From NCBI RefSeq assembly GCF_900182815.1, contig NZ_FXUA01000001.1, forward strand, positions 186,001 to 250,000: a stretch of DNA of 64,000 bases. The letters run 5' to 3'. Below, piece by piece: positions 1-8,800 of this stretch. The notes under the pieces are model-generated. The model did not search any database. It worked only from the letters and a program-made list of their open reading frames with translations, and was not told the origin of the DNA. The position numbers and the translations under genes were made by a program. Every line of letters begins with the position of its first letter. The first letter of the stretch is position 1. The stretch is from Algoriphagus winogradskyi (GTDB lineage: Bacteria; Bacteroidota; Bacteroidia; Cytophagales; Cyclobacteriaceae).

Positions 1-278
1 GAAATTTGAACCGTCAGAAGAATGTAAATCCTTATAAAACCCCCAGCTTCATTAGACTTAAGGTCACGTAAAACTTAAACGCCTAGAAATCCATGAGGCT
101 CTTCACAAATCTTATAGGACAACTCCCTCTTAAAAATTTCACACATACGAGGATTCCCAACAAAGCCAATACCTATGAAACTATATTCCTTTTATCCCTT
201 CAGGCTTCGCTCATGTTAGAATTGACACCTTCTGCAAACCTCTTGCTTCTTGCTACTTATATCATGCTACTCTAAAAT

Positions 279-1238
279 CTACTCTTCCCCAAAAATCTCC
301 TTAACTACCCAACCTTTACCCCAGTCTTCTCTTTCCTGCTCAGTCCAAAGTTCCGGGTAGAAAATCACCTTCTGGAAGCGCGGAGGAAGGTATTTCTGCC
401 AGTTGGTTCCACCTGTCGCAGCAATATCCACAGGATCTCTCTGTAGAAATCTAACTGCAGACTTGTAATGCGCCAGTGGCCAAAAAACATTTGCCTTCAG
501 ATCAAACTGCTTCATCTCTTCCGTCAATTCAGCTGAAGGATCAGGAAGATCTATGTACTTCTGCCATAGATTTTTGCGTCTATAGGCATCGATGAGATCC
601 ATTAATTTCTTGCTGTACTTCGCTTCAAAATTCTTTAGCGTCAGCGTTTTCTCGCCAGTCGCCAATTCAACCGCCCCCTGCTGCCAATACAGGTTTTCAA
701 AAATCTCATCCGTCGGAGTATGGAAATCAGGATCCGTTCGCTTATCCAATGCAACGAGGTTAAATGCATCCGCAGCCATCAATTCTATCTCCCGATATTG
801 TGCACTTTGGAACCCACTGGCAGGAAGCAGGGACATTCGGAATTTGAGAAATTGCTCCTGCTCCATCCCTTTCCACATCATAGCAAAAGAACCAATCAAC
901 TGATCAAAGTACATATTGATACGCTCCAGCCTTGCCTTAAAAAATTGCTCTGAAATCGGCTGTAAATCTGAAATTTGCTCCATTTCAGAAATAATCAACT
1001 TAAAATAAAGCTCCGTAATCTGATGATAAATAATGAAGATCTTTTCGTCTTTGAAAGAAGTCTTCGGCTGCTGTAGGGAAAGCAACACATCCAAATTGAT
1101 ATAGTCCCAGTAGGCCAAATAATCCGCATACTGCAAACCTTCCAAGTAAGAAAGCATATCCTGACCGGAAGCTTTAAATTTCTGCTGAAGCAGTTCAATT
1201 TTATCTAATATCTTGGGGTCAAATTGGGACTCTTCCAT
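279..1238 (-). CDS. kynA: tryptophan 2,3-dioxygenase family protein
   Basis: Heme dioxygenase that opens the indole ring of L-tryptophan to N-formylkynurenine, the first step of the kynurenine pathway in the cytoplasm. The N-terminal third carries the family signature around YHQITELYFKLI (residues about 70-82), preceded by an INLDVLLSLQ segment that matches the YLKLDELLSLQ region of classic enzymes. The C-terminal part has HYKSAVRFLQRDP followed by TGGTNWQKYL, equivalent to the proximal heme histidine region and the TGGS loop. At 319 residues it is longer than the compact bacterial enzymes (about 280) but normal for the Bacteroidota group. It is divergent from a glutaryl-CoA-dehydrogenase-like gene, which fits a shared role in tryptophan breakdown. 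Family assignment is firm; substrate is inferred. Confidence 0.9.
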   Translation of the reverse strand: MEESQFDPKILDKIELLQQKFKASGQDMLSYLEGLQYADYLAYWDYINLDVLLSLQQPKTSFKDEKIFIIYHQITELYFKLIISEMEQISDLQPISEQFFKARLERINMYFDQLIGSFAMMWKGMEQEQFLKFRMSLLPASGFQSAQYREIELMAADAFNLVALDKRTDPDFHTPTDEIFENLYWQQGAVELATGEKTLTLKNFEAKYSKKLMDLIDAYRRKNLWQKYIDLPDPSAELTEEMKQFDLKANVFWPLAHYKSAVRFLQRDPVDIAATGGTNWQKYLPPRFQKVIFYPELWTEQEREDWGKGWVVKEIFGEE

Positions 1239-1357
1239 AAGTACTTTTAGGACAAAAAGGTAGTATTTTCGTGAGCGATCCGTTTAATTAGGATCAGCTC
1301 TGGATTTTTAAAATCCCGACAAAAGTCACAGATTCATTCTATAAAACCAAAAAAACC

Positions 1358-2563
1358 ATGGAGTCAATTGAAATCCGAAAGTCATTAAAGCAAGATACCT
1401 TCGAGGGCGTTGATTTTTTAGACCTTGATGATTTGCTTACTGATGAGCATAAATTGATCAGATCTTCCATCCGGGATTTTGTCAAAAAAGAGATCTCTCC
1501 ATACATAGAAGACTGGGCTCAAAAGGCTCACTTCCCTAGCGAAATTGTCAAGAAATTCGGTGATGTGGGAGCTTTCGGACCGCAGATCCCTGAGCAATAT
1601 GGCGGCGGTGGCTTGGACTATATCGCCTATGGCTTGATCATGCAGGAAATCGAACGAGGAGATTCGGGCATGCGCTCGACGGCCTCTGTGCAGGGTTCGT
1701 TGGTAATGTACCCTATTTATAAATTCGGTTCGGAAGAACAGCGAAACAAATACCTACCAAAACTGGCTTCAGGAGAAATGCTCGGCTGCTTCGGGCTTAC
1801 TGAGCCAGATCATGGTTCCAACCCAAGCGGCATGGTCACCAACTTCAAAGATATGGGCGATCATTACTTGCTGAATGGTGCCAAAATGTGGATTTCCAAT
1901 TCACCTGAAGCTGATATCGCAGTGGTCTGGGCAAAAAATGAAGAAGGCCGAATTCATGGTTTGATCGTGGAGCGGGGAATGGAAGGGTTCACCACGCCGG
2001 AAACTCATGGTAAGTGGTCGCTTCGTGCTTCCTGTACTGGAGAATTGGTATTCGATAATGTAAAAGTTCCTAAAGAAAATCTCCTTCCTGGCAAATCAGG
2101 TTTAGGTGCTCCACTGATGTGCTTGGATTCTGCAAGATTTGGAATCGCTTGGGGAGCGATCGGCGCTGCGATGGACTGTTATGAGTCTGCGAGAAAGTAC
2201 GCTGCTGAGCGTATCCAATTCGGTAAACCCATCGCAGGTTTTCAACTTGTACAGAAGAAACTCTCTGAAATGCTTACCGAAATCACCAAAGCTCAGTTTT
2301 TAGCCTGGAAAGTCGGCAAGATGATGAATGAGGGAAAAGCCAAAACTGTCCATATCTCCATGGCCAAGCGCAACAATGTGGAAATGGCGCTCAATATCGC
2401 CCGGGAAGCCAGACAAATCCATGGTGGAATGGGCATCACAGGAGAATATCCGATTATGCGTCATATGATGAACTTGGAATCGGTAATCACCTATGAAGGC
2501 ACACATGATATTCACTTGCTGATATTGGGCCAAGAGATTACTGGGATTCCGGCTTTTGTGTAG
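1358..2563 (+). CDS. acyl-CoA dehydrogenase, glutaryl-CoA dehydrogenase type
   Basis: FAD-dependent acyl-CoA dehydrogenase of 401 residues. The order is an N-terminal helical domain, a middle beta domain (GCFGLTEPDHGSNPSG, then KMWISNSPEADIAVVWA), and a C-terminal helical domain with the flavin-binding RIQFGKPIAGFQLVQ and QIHGGMGITGEYP. The catalytic base is Glu380 in VITYEGTHDIH, the position used by glutaryl-CoA dehydrogenases, which convert glutaryl-CoA to crotonyl-CoA in lysine and tryptophan breakdown. Divergent from kynA across 119 bases, so both may serve tryptophan catabolism. The last 103 bases are duplicated, diverged, about 0.9 kb downstream at 3401-3503, which implies an insertion or recombination event at this 3' end. 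Confidence 0.92.
   Translation: MESIEIRKSLKQDTFEGVDFLDLDDLLTDEHKLIRSSIRDFVKKEISPYIEDWAQKAHFPSEIVKKFGDVGAFGPQIPEQYGGGGLDYIAYGLIMQEIERGDSGMRSTASVQGSLVMYPIYKFGSEEQRNKYLPKLASGEMLGCFGLTEPDHGSNPSGMVTNFKDMGDHYLLNGAKMWISNSPEADIAVVWAKNEEGRIHGLIVERGMEGFTTPETHGKWSLRASCTGELVFDNVKVPKENLLPGKSGLGAPLMCLDSARFGIAWGAIGAAMDCYESARKYAAERIQFGKPIAGFQLVQKKLSEMLTEITKAQFLAWKVGKMMNEGKAKTVHISMAKRNNVEMALNIAREARQIHGGMGITGEYPIMRHMMNLESVITYEGTHDIHLLILGQEITGIPAFV
2461..2563 (+). repeat. proximal copy of duplicated dehydrogenase 3' end
   Basis: These 103 bases are the functional 3' end of the acyl-CoA dehydrogenase gene (last 33 codons plus stop). They match 3401-3503 in direct orientation with 15 mismatches by my count, about 85% identity. 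Eight mismatches are synonymous. This shows that both copies were shaped as coding sequence before one was separated from its gene. Confidence 0.9.
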
Positions 2564-2641
2564 AGTGATAAATCTTTGTGTAATAGAATCGAATTACATA
2601 GCATTAAATTATACCCTTTTATACTGTTAATTAAACAATAA

Positions 2642-3259
2642 ATGGATAAAAAATTTTCACAAAAAGATTTCTTATTTAATAGAAAGCATTTCACTCTCAA
2701 AGAGGATGGGCTTCACCTTGTTTATAAAAGTCTAATTAAGTCCAGTGAAGTTTTTGTGAAATATGAAAACATTGGCACTAAAATAATAATAAATAAATCA
2801 GGAAAAAAAGGCTGGCTTATTGCAACAGGGGTTTTATTGGCATTGTCATTATCTTTATATATAGACAACAAATTTAGCGGTAATGTAGAAAGAAGTTTTG
2901 AAGCCTTTTATTTCGGAATTAGCATGAGCTGTTTACTGGTGTACTTGTTAACTTTCAAACAATCTTTACACCTTACTAAAGATGACAATACAAATTCAAT
3001 TGAATTCTTGCTAAACAATCCATCAAAAACTCATTTAGACGATTTTTTATTAGAGCTTAAAAATAAAAAAAAGGAGGTTTTATTAGAAAAATATGGTGGT
3101 TTAAATAAAAACATTAGCTATGAAAAGCAATACGAAAACTTAAACTGGTTAAGACACAACAACGCTCTAAATAGTGAAGAACACAAACAAAAAATAAAGG
3201 AATTAGACGATTTATTTGTGCAAAATAGGGCAATAGGATTTAATTCAAGCAATAATTGA
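2642..3259 (+). CDS. hypothetical membrane protein with SHOCT-like C-terminus
   Basis: Unrecognised 205-residue protein. Residues 1-55 look like a small soluble domain containing the phrases HFTLKEDGLHLVYKSL and VKYENIGTKIIIN, reminiscent of PH-like membrane-anchored domains. Two hydrophobic segments follow (about 59-76 and 91-108). The C-terminal 30 residues (NLNWLRHNNALNSEEHKQKIKELDDLF) look like a short SHOCT-type helical pair. The gene starts 78 bases after the dehydrogenase stop and lies between the two copies of the duplicated dehydrogenase 3' end, so it is probably part of an acquired segment. It is rich in AAA and AAT codons compared with its upstream neighbour. A second frame stays open past its stop to 3357, so a late frameshift is possible. 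Function unknown. Confidence 0.7.
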   Translation: MDKKFSQKDFLFNRKHFTLKEDGLHLVYKSLIKSSEVFVKYENIGTKIIINKSGKKGWLIATGVLLALSLSLYIDNKFSGNVERSFEAFYFGISMSCLLVYLLTFKQSLHLTKDDNTNSIEFLLNNPSKTHLDDFLLELKNKKKEVLLEKYGGLNKNISYEKQYENLNWLRHNNALNSEEHKQKIKELDDLFVQNRAIGFNSSNN

Positions 3260-3357
3260 CCAAAGAACACCAAAAGAAAAGTTAATTGGTTATAAAAACT
3301 ATGTTTCACCCTCTCTGAGCAATAAAATAATTGCTAGTTTACAAAGAGTAAAAAATT
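3237..3357 (+). pseudogene. possible out-of-frame extension or gene remnant
   Basis: A second frame is open from 3237 to a stop at 3355-3357. It overlaps the end of the 205-residue ORF and would encode a lysine-rich tail including TPKEKLIGYKNYVSPSL. It has no good start of its own. It may be the original C-terminus of the upstream gene after a frameshift near 3235, or a remnant of another gene. Forty open codons can also arise by chance in such AT-rich DNA. Confidence 0.3.
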
Positions 3358-3400
3358 AAATCATTTTTACTAGAAGATTATTGGCATTTCAGCTTTTACT

Positions 3401-3503
3401 TCATATTATAAATTTGGAATCGGTGATTACCTACGAAGGCACACATGATATTCATTTGCTGATTTTGGGTATGGAGATTACTGGAACTCCGACTTTTGTG
3501 TAG
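3401..3503 (+). pseudogene. displaced fragment of acyl-CoA dehydrogenase 3' end
   Basis: Diverged direct copy of 2461-2563. It translates in one frame to HIINLESVITYEG followed by a tail ending GTPTFV and a stop, 28 of 33 residues identical to the intact gene's C-terminus. No start codon or upstream dehydrogenase sequence accompanies it, so it cannot be expressed as an enzyme. The high proportion of synonymous changes implies that it came from a functional homologue. Just upstream (about 3375-3397) a shorter stretch resembling the ITGIPAF codons may be a third, more decayed copy. Confidence 0.85.
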
Positions 3504-3509
3504 GATTTT

Positions 3510-3541
3510 AACCGCGGAGGTCACGGAGGGAAGCGCGGAGG
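3510..3541 (+). repeat. intergenic repeat family, copy 1
   Basis: The run AACCGCGGAGGTCACGGAGG and the 12 bases after it resemble, on the opposite strand, two stretches at 12545-12583 and 12657-12688. Shared features are an AACC(G/A)C start, GAG(G/T)TC, then GAGG and CGC-GAG at the same spacing; I count 21 of 31 matches with copy 3. It looks like a small dispersed intergenic repeat. Origin and function are unknown. Confidence 0.55.
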
Positions 3542-3679
3542 GCAGGAAGTAGGGCTCTAAATTTTGTCAAGTAAGATGAATTCGGCTTTTCAGAAACTTT
3601 GTGGATCATTTAAAAACCTAAATTATCAATCTCATGAGATTAGGGTCACTATTTATAAGGTTGACTAACAATACTAAAA

Positions 3680-3988
3680 ATGATTAAATACTTTAAACAG
3701 TTCAGGAATTTGTCTTTAGAGAAAAGAAGAATAGCAATAATATCTGGCTTAGTAATATTGTCATTTTTTTCTCTCTTATTCGCTAATCAATTAGAACTAA
3801 AAAAGACTTTAGGCAATACTGTTTTTCAATTTATTGGTTCATGGTTGCTTTCTTTTGTATTCACCCAATTTTATAACAAATATTATAACTCATCTTCCTT
3901 TACTTGGTGGGTTAGGTTGTATTTGTTAATGATCGTAGGAACAATATTTTGGGCATTCCTATTAAAAGTAGAAACAATTGGAATATGA
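3680..3988 (+). CDS. hypothetical small membrane protein
   Basis: Unrecognised 102-residue protein with three predicted membrane segments (about residues 20-36, 46-64 and 78-97) and basic residues before the first one (KRRIAI), suggesting a cytoplasmic N-terminus. It follows the duplicated dehydrogenase fragment and precedes a serine hydrolase on the same strand by 88 bases. Its AT-rich codon use matches the hypothetical gene at 2642 more than the metabolic genes around it, so it may belong to the same acquired segment. No domain can be assigned. Confidence 0.6.
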   Translation: MIKYFKQFRNLSLEKRRIAIISGLVILSFFSLLFANQLELKKTLGNTVFQFIGSWLLSFVFTQFYNKYYNSSSFTWWVRLYLLMIVGTIFWAFLLKVETIGI

Positions 3989-4076
3989 ACATCCATATTA
4001 TACAACAACACTTTTACCCATTGCTCTTCGATATAACACACAATGCGAAACAAAAGATTACTAACCCCCATCCATC

Positions 4077-5117
4077 ATGTCCAACCCCAAAATCAAACAA
4101 ACCCTTCGAATCCTATTTATTCTTGCTAGCATAGGCTCGCTGTATTTTGTTCCCTGGCCATTGGTGAAAGCATGGATAAGACCTCTACCCGATTCCGTTC
4201 AAGAGCAGTTGGAAGAAGGAGTTGAGCAAGGGTTTGATGGGATGATTGTTTATGTGGATCAAGGCGGTAAGTCCCCAGAGTTTTATGCCGCTGGCTGGCA
4301 TGATCGGGAAAAGAAAATACCTGCCTATCCTGAGGCACTATTTAAGATAGCCAGTATCACCAAGCTTTATGTTGCCGTTTCTGTTGCCAAACTGGTCAAA
4401 GATGGACGTTTGTCTTTGGACAAAACTGTAGCTGAATACTTTCCGGAACTGGCAGGAAGGATAGAGAATTCGGATAGAATCACGCTGAGAATGATGGTTC
4501 AGCATAGATCAGGTATTCCCAACTTTGTAGATCATCCAGATTACTGGACTAATCCTCCCAAGAATAAGGAAGAGACTTTGGCTTATGGATTGGATTTACC
4601 TGCTGACTTTGAACCCGGTGAAAGCTATGGCTATTCGAATACGAATTATATGTTGATCTCTGATCTCATTGACAAAACCGTTGGCTATCCTCATCAGCAA
4701 TTTATCCGGGAGGAGATTTTGATACCGCTTGGACTGAAGAATACCTACACCTCACTTAGTGAAGTGGATATGGATGAGGTTATGAGTGGGTATTATGTGG
4801 GAGTTGACCAAGACTTCAAGACGGAAGACACGGGTTTGATGCTCGCTACCGCGGAAGATGTGGGTATTTTCCTTCGGGCATTAAACGATGGCTCCGTTTT
4901 CAAAGAAGGCGAACAGGAGATCTATTCAGAGATTTATGTCTATGAACATACTGGTTTGCTTCCTGGATATCAGAGTATTGCAGAATACCACAAAGACATT
5001 GATACCGTCATTATCCAGTTTAACAATACCACCAACTTTGATGGCTATGACTGGAACTTGGCAGAAATAATCTATAACCGTGTTGTGAAAATAGTGAGGA
5101 AGGACAGAAAAGAATAG
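4077..5117 (+). CDS. beta-lactamase-fold serine hydrolase
   Basis: Class C beta-lactamase/DD-peptidase-like hydrolase, 346 residues. Catalytic motifs are present in order: S93-I-T-K96 (nucleophile and general base), Y186-S-N188, and H291-T-G293 in place of the KTG triad. The N-terminus has a single hydrophobic stretch (residues about 11-27) without a clear cleavage site, so it is probably anchored facing the periplasm. Such proteins act as D-aminopeptidases, carboxypeptidases or esterases; the substrate cannot be told from sequence. It shares the fold and motif order, but little sequence, with the second serine hydrolase at 50091. Confidence 0.85.
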   Translation: MSNPKIKQTLRILFILASIGSLYFVPWPLVKAWIRPLPDSVQEQLEEGVEQGFDGMIVYVDQGGKSPEFYAAGWHDREKKIPAYPEALFKIASITKLYVAVSVAKLVKDGRLSLDKTVAEYFPELAGRIENSDRITLRMMVQHRSGIPNFVDHPDYWTNPPKNKEETLAYGLDLPADFEPGESYGYSNTNYMLISDLIDKTVGYPHQQFIREEILIPLGLKNTYTSLSEVDMDEVMSGYYVGVDQDFKTEDTGLMLATAEDVGIFLRALNDGSVFKEGEQEIYSEIYVYEHTGLLPGYQSIAEYHKDIDTVIIQFNNTTNFDGYDWNLAEIIYNRVVKIVRKDRKE

Positions 5118-5170
5118 ATTGTCAACCTGTAAGGAAAAAAAACGTAAATTAGAACTTAAACCTAAGTGTT

Positions 5171-5398
5171 ATGAAATCTCTAAACCTCCTAATATCTGAT
5201 TCTGAATTCGACCAATTAGGTCTTGATAAAAACACGTTGTCTTTTTCTGAACTTATCGAAATCGTCGGAAAAAAGATTACAAAGCAGACATTAGAAAAAA
5301 GCGTTCAGTTAGCTAACAAATATGGGCTTTCCAATATGACACTGGAGGAAATTGATGAAGAAATAAACGCTCACAGGAATGCAAAAAGTAATTCTTGA
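5171..5398 (+). CDS. antitoxin partner of PIN toxin
   Basis: Small 75-residue protein whose stop overlaps the start of the PIN-domain gene by 20 bases, the usual order for a type II toxin-antitoxin pair. It has an N-terminal strand-like stretch (MKSLNLLISD) and a helical remainder (TLEEIDEEINAHRNAKS), typical of small DNA-binding antitoxins, which sequester the toxin and repress the operon. I do not recognise a named antitoxin family. The call rests mainly on the neighbour and the overlap. Confidence 0.75.
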   Translation: MKSLNLLISDSEFDQLGLDKNTLSFSELIEIVGKKITKQTLEKSVQLANKYGLSNMTLEEIDEEINAHRNAKSNS

Positions 5399-5789
5399 TA
5401 CGAACGTAATCGTCTCTGCCTTAATCCAAAAAAATTACCCTTATTTAATTCTTGAGCATTGCATTGAAGGAAATGCTATAATTTGTCTATCAAGTCAAAT
5501 ACTTCAAGAATATACTGAAGTCCTTAGTCGTCCCAAATTCGCAAGATTTTATGATTTTAAAACAAACGCCGATTTTCTAATTGCAAGATTGAGCGAAATA
5601 TCAGAAATCTCTGATCCAAACGACACATTGAAAATCATCAAGGATGAGCCTGACAACCGACTTTTAGAGTTGGCACAGATATCAAAAGCAGATTATTTGA
5701 TAACGGGTAACACAAATGATTTTACAATGAAAAGCTTTAAAGACACTAGAATAGTTACGCCAAAAGAATACTGGGAAAATCATAAATAG
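5379..5789 (+). CDS. PIN-domain toxin, putative endoribonuclease
   Basis: 136-residue PIN-fold protein of the TIGR00305-type toxin group. The N-terminal VILDTNVIVSALI supplies the first catalytic aspartate (Asp7). QILQEYTEVLSRPKF holds the conserved acidic helix. DNRLLELAQISKADYLITGN supplies the later acidic residues that bind Mg2+ or Mn2+. These enzymes cut RNA and slow growth when freed from the antitoxin. Translation is probably coupled to the antitoxin gene through the 20-base overlap. The convergent neighbour is separated by a strong bidirectional terminator. Confidence 0.85.
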   Translation: MQKVILDTNVIVSALIQKNYPYLILEHCIEGNAIICLSSQILQEYTEVLSRPKFARFYDFKTNADFLIARLSEISEISDPNDTLKIIKDEPDNRLLELAQISKADYLITGNTNDFTMKSFKDTRIVTPKEYWENHK

Positions 5790-5804
5790 GTTATCAATCA
5801 TGAC

Positions 5805-5841
5805 AAAAAAAGCCTCACAAACTCATTTTGTGAGGCTTTTT
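5805..5841. terminator. bidirectional intrinsic terminator
   Basis: Perfect 10-base stem GCCTCACAAA (5812-5821) and TTTGTGAGGC (5827-5836) with a five-base loop. It is flanked by an A run on the left and a T run on the right, so it can work on both strands. It separates the toxin gene from the convergent phosphoesterase gene. Confidence 0.9.
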
Positions 5842-5858
5842 AAATGGTATTTGTATTC

Positions 5859-8800
5859 CTACTGCTTGATCATCTTCCCAACAAAAACTCGGTTGTCATC
5901 GCTTTCAACCATGATCACATAAGTTCCTGCTGAAAGCCTAGGTATCGCTAGGGTGACAGATCTCGAACTCTGACGGATCACCTCCACACTGGAACTCACT
6001 TGCTTGCCGCTATTATCATAAATCCGCATAGAATTCGCGGCAAATTTCAAATCTCCCAGCGCTTGTATTTCAACTTGGGATGAAGCAGGATTAGGATAGA
6101 TCTTCAATTCCTCAGACACTAGTATCCCTGGATTGAAAATGCCTGAAATAGTCATAATAACTGGTACAAGACGAGTCGTACAGCCAGCCTCATTGGTCAA
6201 CTCCACGCTGAATTCTCCCATCTGATTTACAGTGAGTTTCTGCTTCGTATCTCCCTCCAGTTTTTCTCCATTTCTATACCACTGATAGGTAAAATTACCT
6301 TCTGGAGCTTTCAGAATATTTCCGTCCACTATGATCTCTCCACTAGGTTTAGCAGCTGATTCCACAACAAATTTCTCTGTTTCAACAAGGCAACCACCCG
6401 CAAGTCGAACAATCGCATGGTAACTTCCACCCTCTTCTATTTCAAGGGTTTTATTAGTAGCTCCAGAGATTTCCGTTCCATTTCTTCTCCATCTAACCAC
6501 CTCAAATTCGGCTTCTGAGGCTAATGTCAACAGCTGTTTGTCTCCAGCGCAAATAGTAGCAGGACCGCTAATTGAAACCGCTGCAGTGGCAGTTTCTTTT
6601 ACAATAAAATCAGCTGTTTCAACGAGGCATCCTCCTGCCGTTCTAACAATTGCCTGATAGGTTCCTGCACTTTCGATTTCCAATGTTTTCCCAGTAGCTC
6701 CCGTAATCTCCGTTCCATTTCTCCTCCACTTCACTACCTCAAAAGCAGCTTCAGACTTTAGAGTCAGGGTTTGTTTTGTGCCAACACAAATAGTTTCTGA
6801 ACCTGTGATGGTCACTGGAGTTGAATTGGCTTCTTTTACAATGAAATTAGGAGTTTCAACTAGGCATCCTCCAGCATTTCTTACAATTGCCTGATAGGTT
6901 CCTGCAGTTTCGATTTCCAAAGTTTTTCCTGTTGCTCCAGAAATTTCCGTTCCATTTCTTCTCCACTTCACTACCTCAAAAGCAGCTTCAGACTTTAACG
7001 TTAGCGTTTGCTTTGAGCCAACACAAATAGATTCTGAACCTGTGATGGTCACTGGAGTGGCATTGGCTTCTTTCACAATGAAATTTGGAGTTTCAACTAA
7101 ACATCCTCCACCATTCTTTACTATAGCCTGATAGGTTCCTGCAGTTTCGATTTCTATAGTTTTTCCGGATGCTCCCGTAATCTCCGTTCCATTTCTTCTC
7201 CATTTCACCACCTCAAATGCAGCTTCTGACTTGAGCGTAAGCGTTTGCTTAGTCCCAACACAAATAGACTCAGAACCTGTGATGGTCACTGGAGTGGAAC
7301 TAGCTTCTTTTACAATGAAATTGGGAGTTTCAACTAAACATCCTCCACCATTCTTTACTATAGCCTGATAAGTTCCTGCAGTTTCGATTTCCAAAGTTTT
7401 TCCTATTGCTCCAGAAATTTCCGTTCCATTTCTTCGCCATTTCACCACCTCAAATGCGGCTTCTGACTTTAAGGTTAAAGTTTGCTTTGTTCCCCCGCAA
7501 ATGGATTCTGAACCGGTAATAGTAACCGGAGTAGTATTAGCCGCTTTAACAATGAATTCATCCGTCTCAAAAAGACAAGCTCCAGCGAATCTGATAACAG
7601 CCTTGTAAGTTCCAGCTCCTTCTATCTCCAAGGCTTTTCCAGTTGCACCTGAAATCTCGGTTCCATTCTTTCTCCATCTTACCACTTCAAAGGGAGCTTC
7701 CGAATTCAAAGTCAGTGATTGCTTTGTGCCACCACAAATTGATTCAGAACCTGTGATGGTTACTGGACTAGAAGTAAAACTCCTTACTAATACAGTGGTA
7801 TTTTTTTCTGTGACGTTTCCAGAGAAATCGACAGCTCGTAGCTCAACCGTAAGCTCTTTTCCTACATCCTCACAGGTGACTTTGGTTTTGCTGATAGTCA
7901 CCTCTTTTACAGCACAATTATCAGATATTGATTGAATAAAATCCTCTGGGCTCAATTCAAGTTGACCTTTTGCTAAATCAAGTTCAACTTCCAGGTTATT
8001 TGTTTGCACCACAGGCGCTGATTTATCCTGAACAACCACTTCAATTTTATCCTCCCAAGTATTCCCCTTATCGTCCTTGATTATTACCGTTACTTCTTGA
8101 GCGCCTAGGTTTTCGCATGAAAAATCTGACTTACTCAGTGTTACGGTGTAAATCGAACTTATAGGCCAATTCGTGAAAACCTGCTCTGGTTTTAAGGTAG
8201 CCTTCCCTTCAGCGTTAAGCACCAGCTCTACCCTATCTTTTACAACAGGCTTAGCTTCAGTTTTCCTCAAAGGTATTTTCAGACTTACCTCGTCTTTATA
8301 AACCCGACGTTCTACCTTCTGCAGATTGTAGTTTTGATCTAATACTGGAAAAATATATACGGGTGTAAAATTGACTATAGCAAACTCCTGATCTCCCTCT
8401 ACCTTTTTCTCCAAATTCACTTCTAAATGCCCATAGTGTTTCCCTCCATCAACCAAAACGGGATTACCGCCCGAGGTATTCCATACCTCAACAGAACTCT
8501 GGTCTGCGGACCATTTTCGATAAGGATTGTAATCGAGCGTGTTAAAGGGATTACCCAACCAATCTCTCTTTTCCCCTCTCAATCCATCCCCGGCAACGCC
8601 TACATCGTAATACATAATGCCTTTGCCGTCACTATCTTCATCTACAAAGCTTCTTTCAAACAATTCATCATGTCCTGAAAAAACAGCAACTACACCATAT
8701 TTTTCCAACATAGGATTCAAGATGCGCATCGGTGTTCCAACTTGGCCAATAGAAAGCTCATGATTCAACGGCACACCATGCTCGCCTGATGAAAAAGCAA

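Noticed and set aside
93..275. 60-codon plus-strand ORF at the window start
   Set aside because: Low-complexity leucine-rich translation, no conserved phrase, no sign of a regulated start; it looks like chance.
2461..3503. Integrative element with integrase
   Set aside because: The duplicated gene end fits such an element, but there is no recombinase gene or flanking att-like core that I can recognise, so only the duplication is claimed.
6342..7763. Regular 237-bp repeats considered as a CRISPR or satellite array
   Set aside because: Units are in frame, encode an Ig-like repeat inside one long protein, and have no unique spacers.
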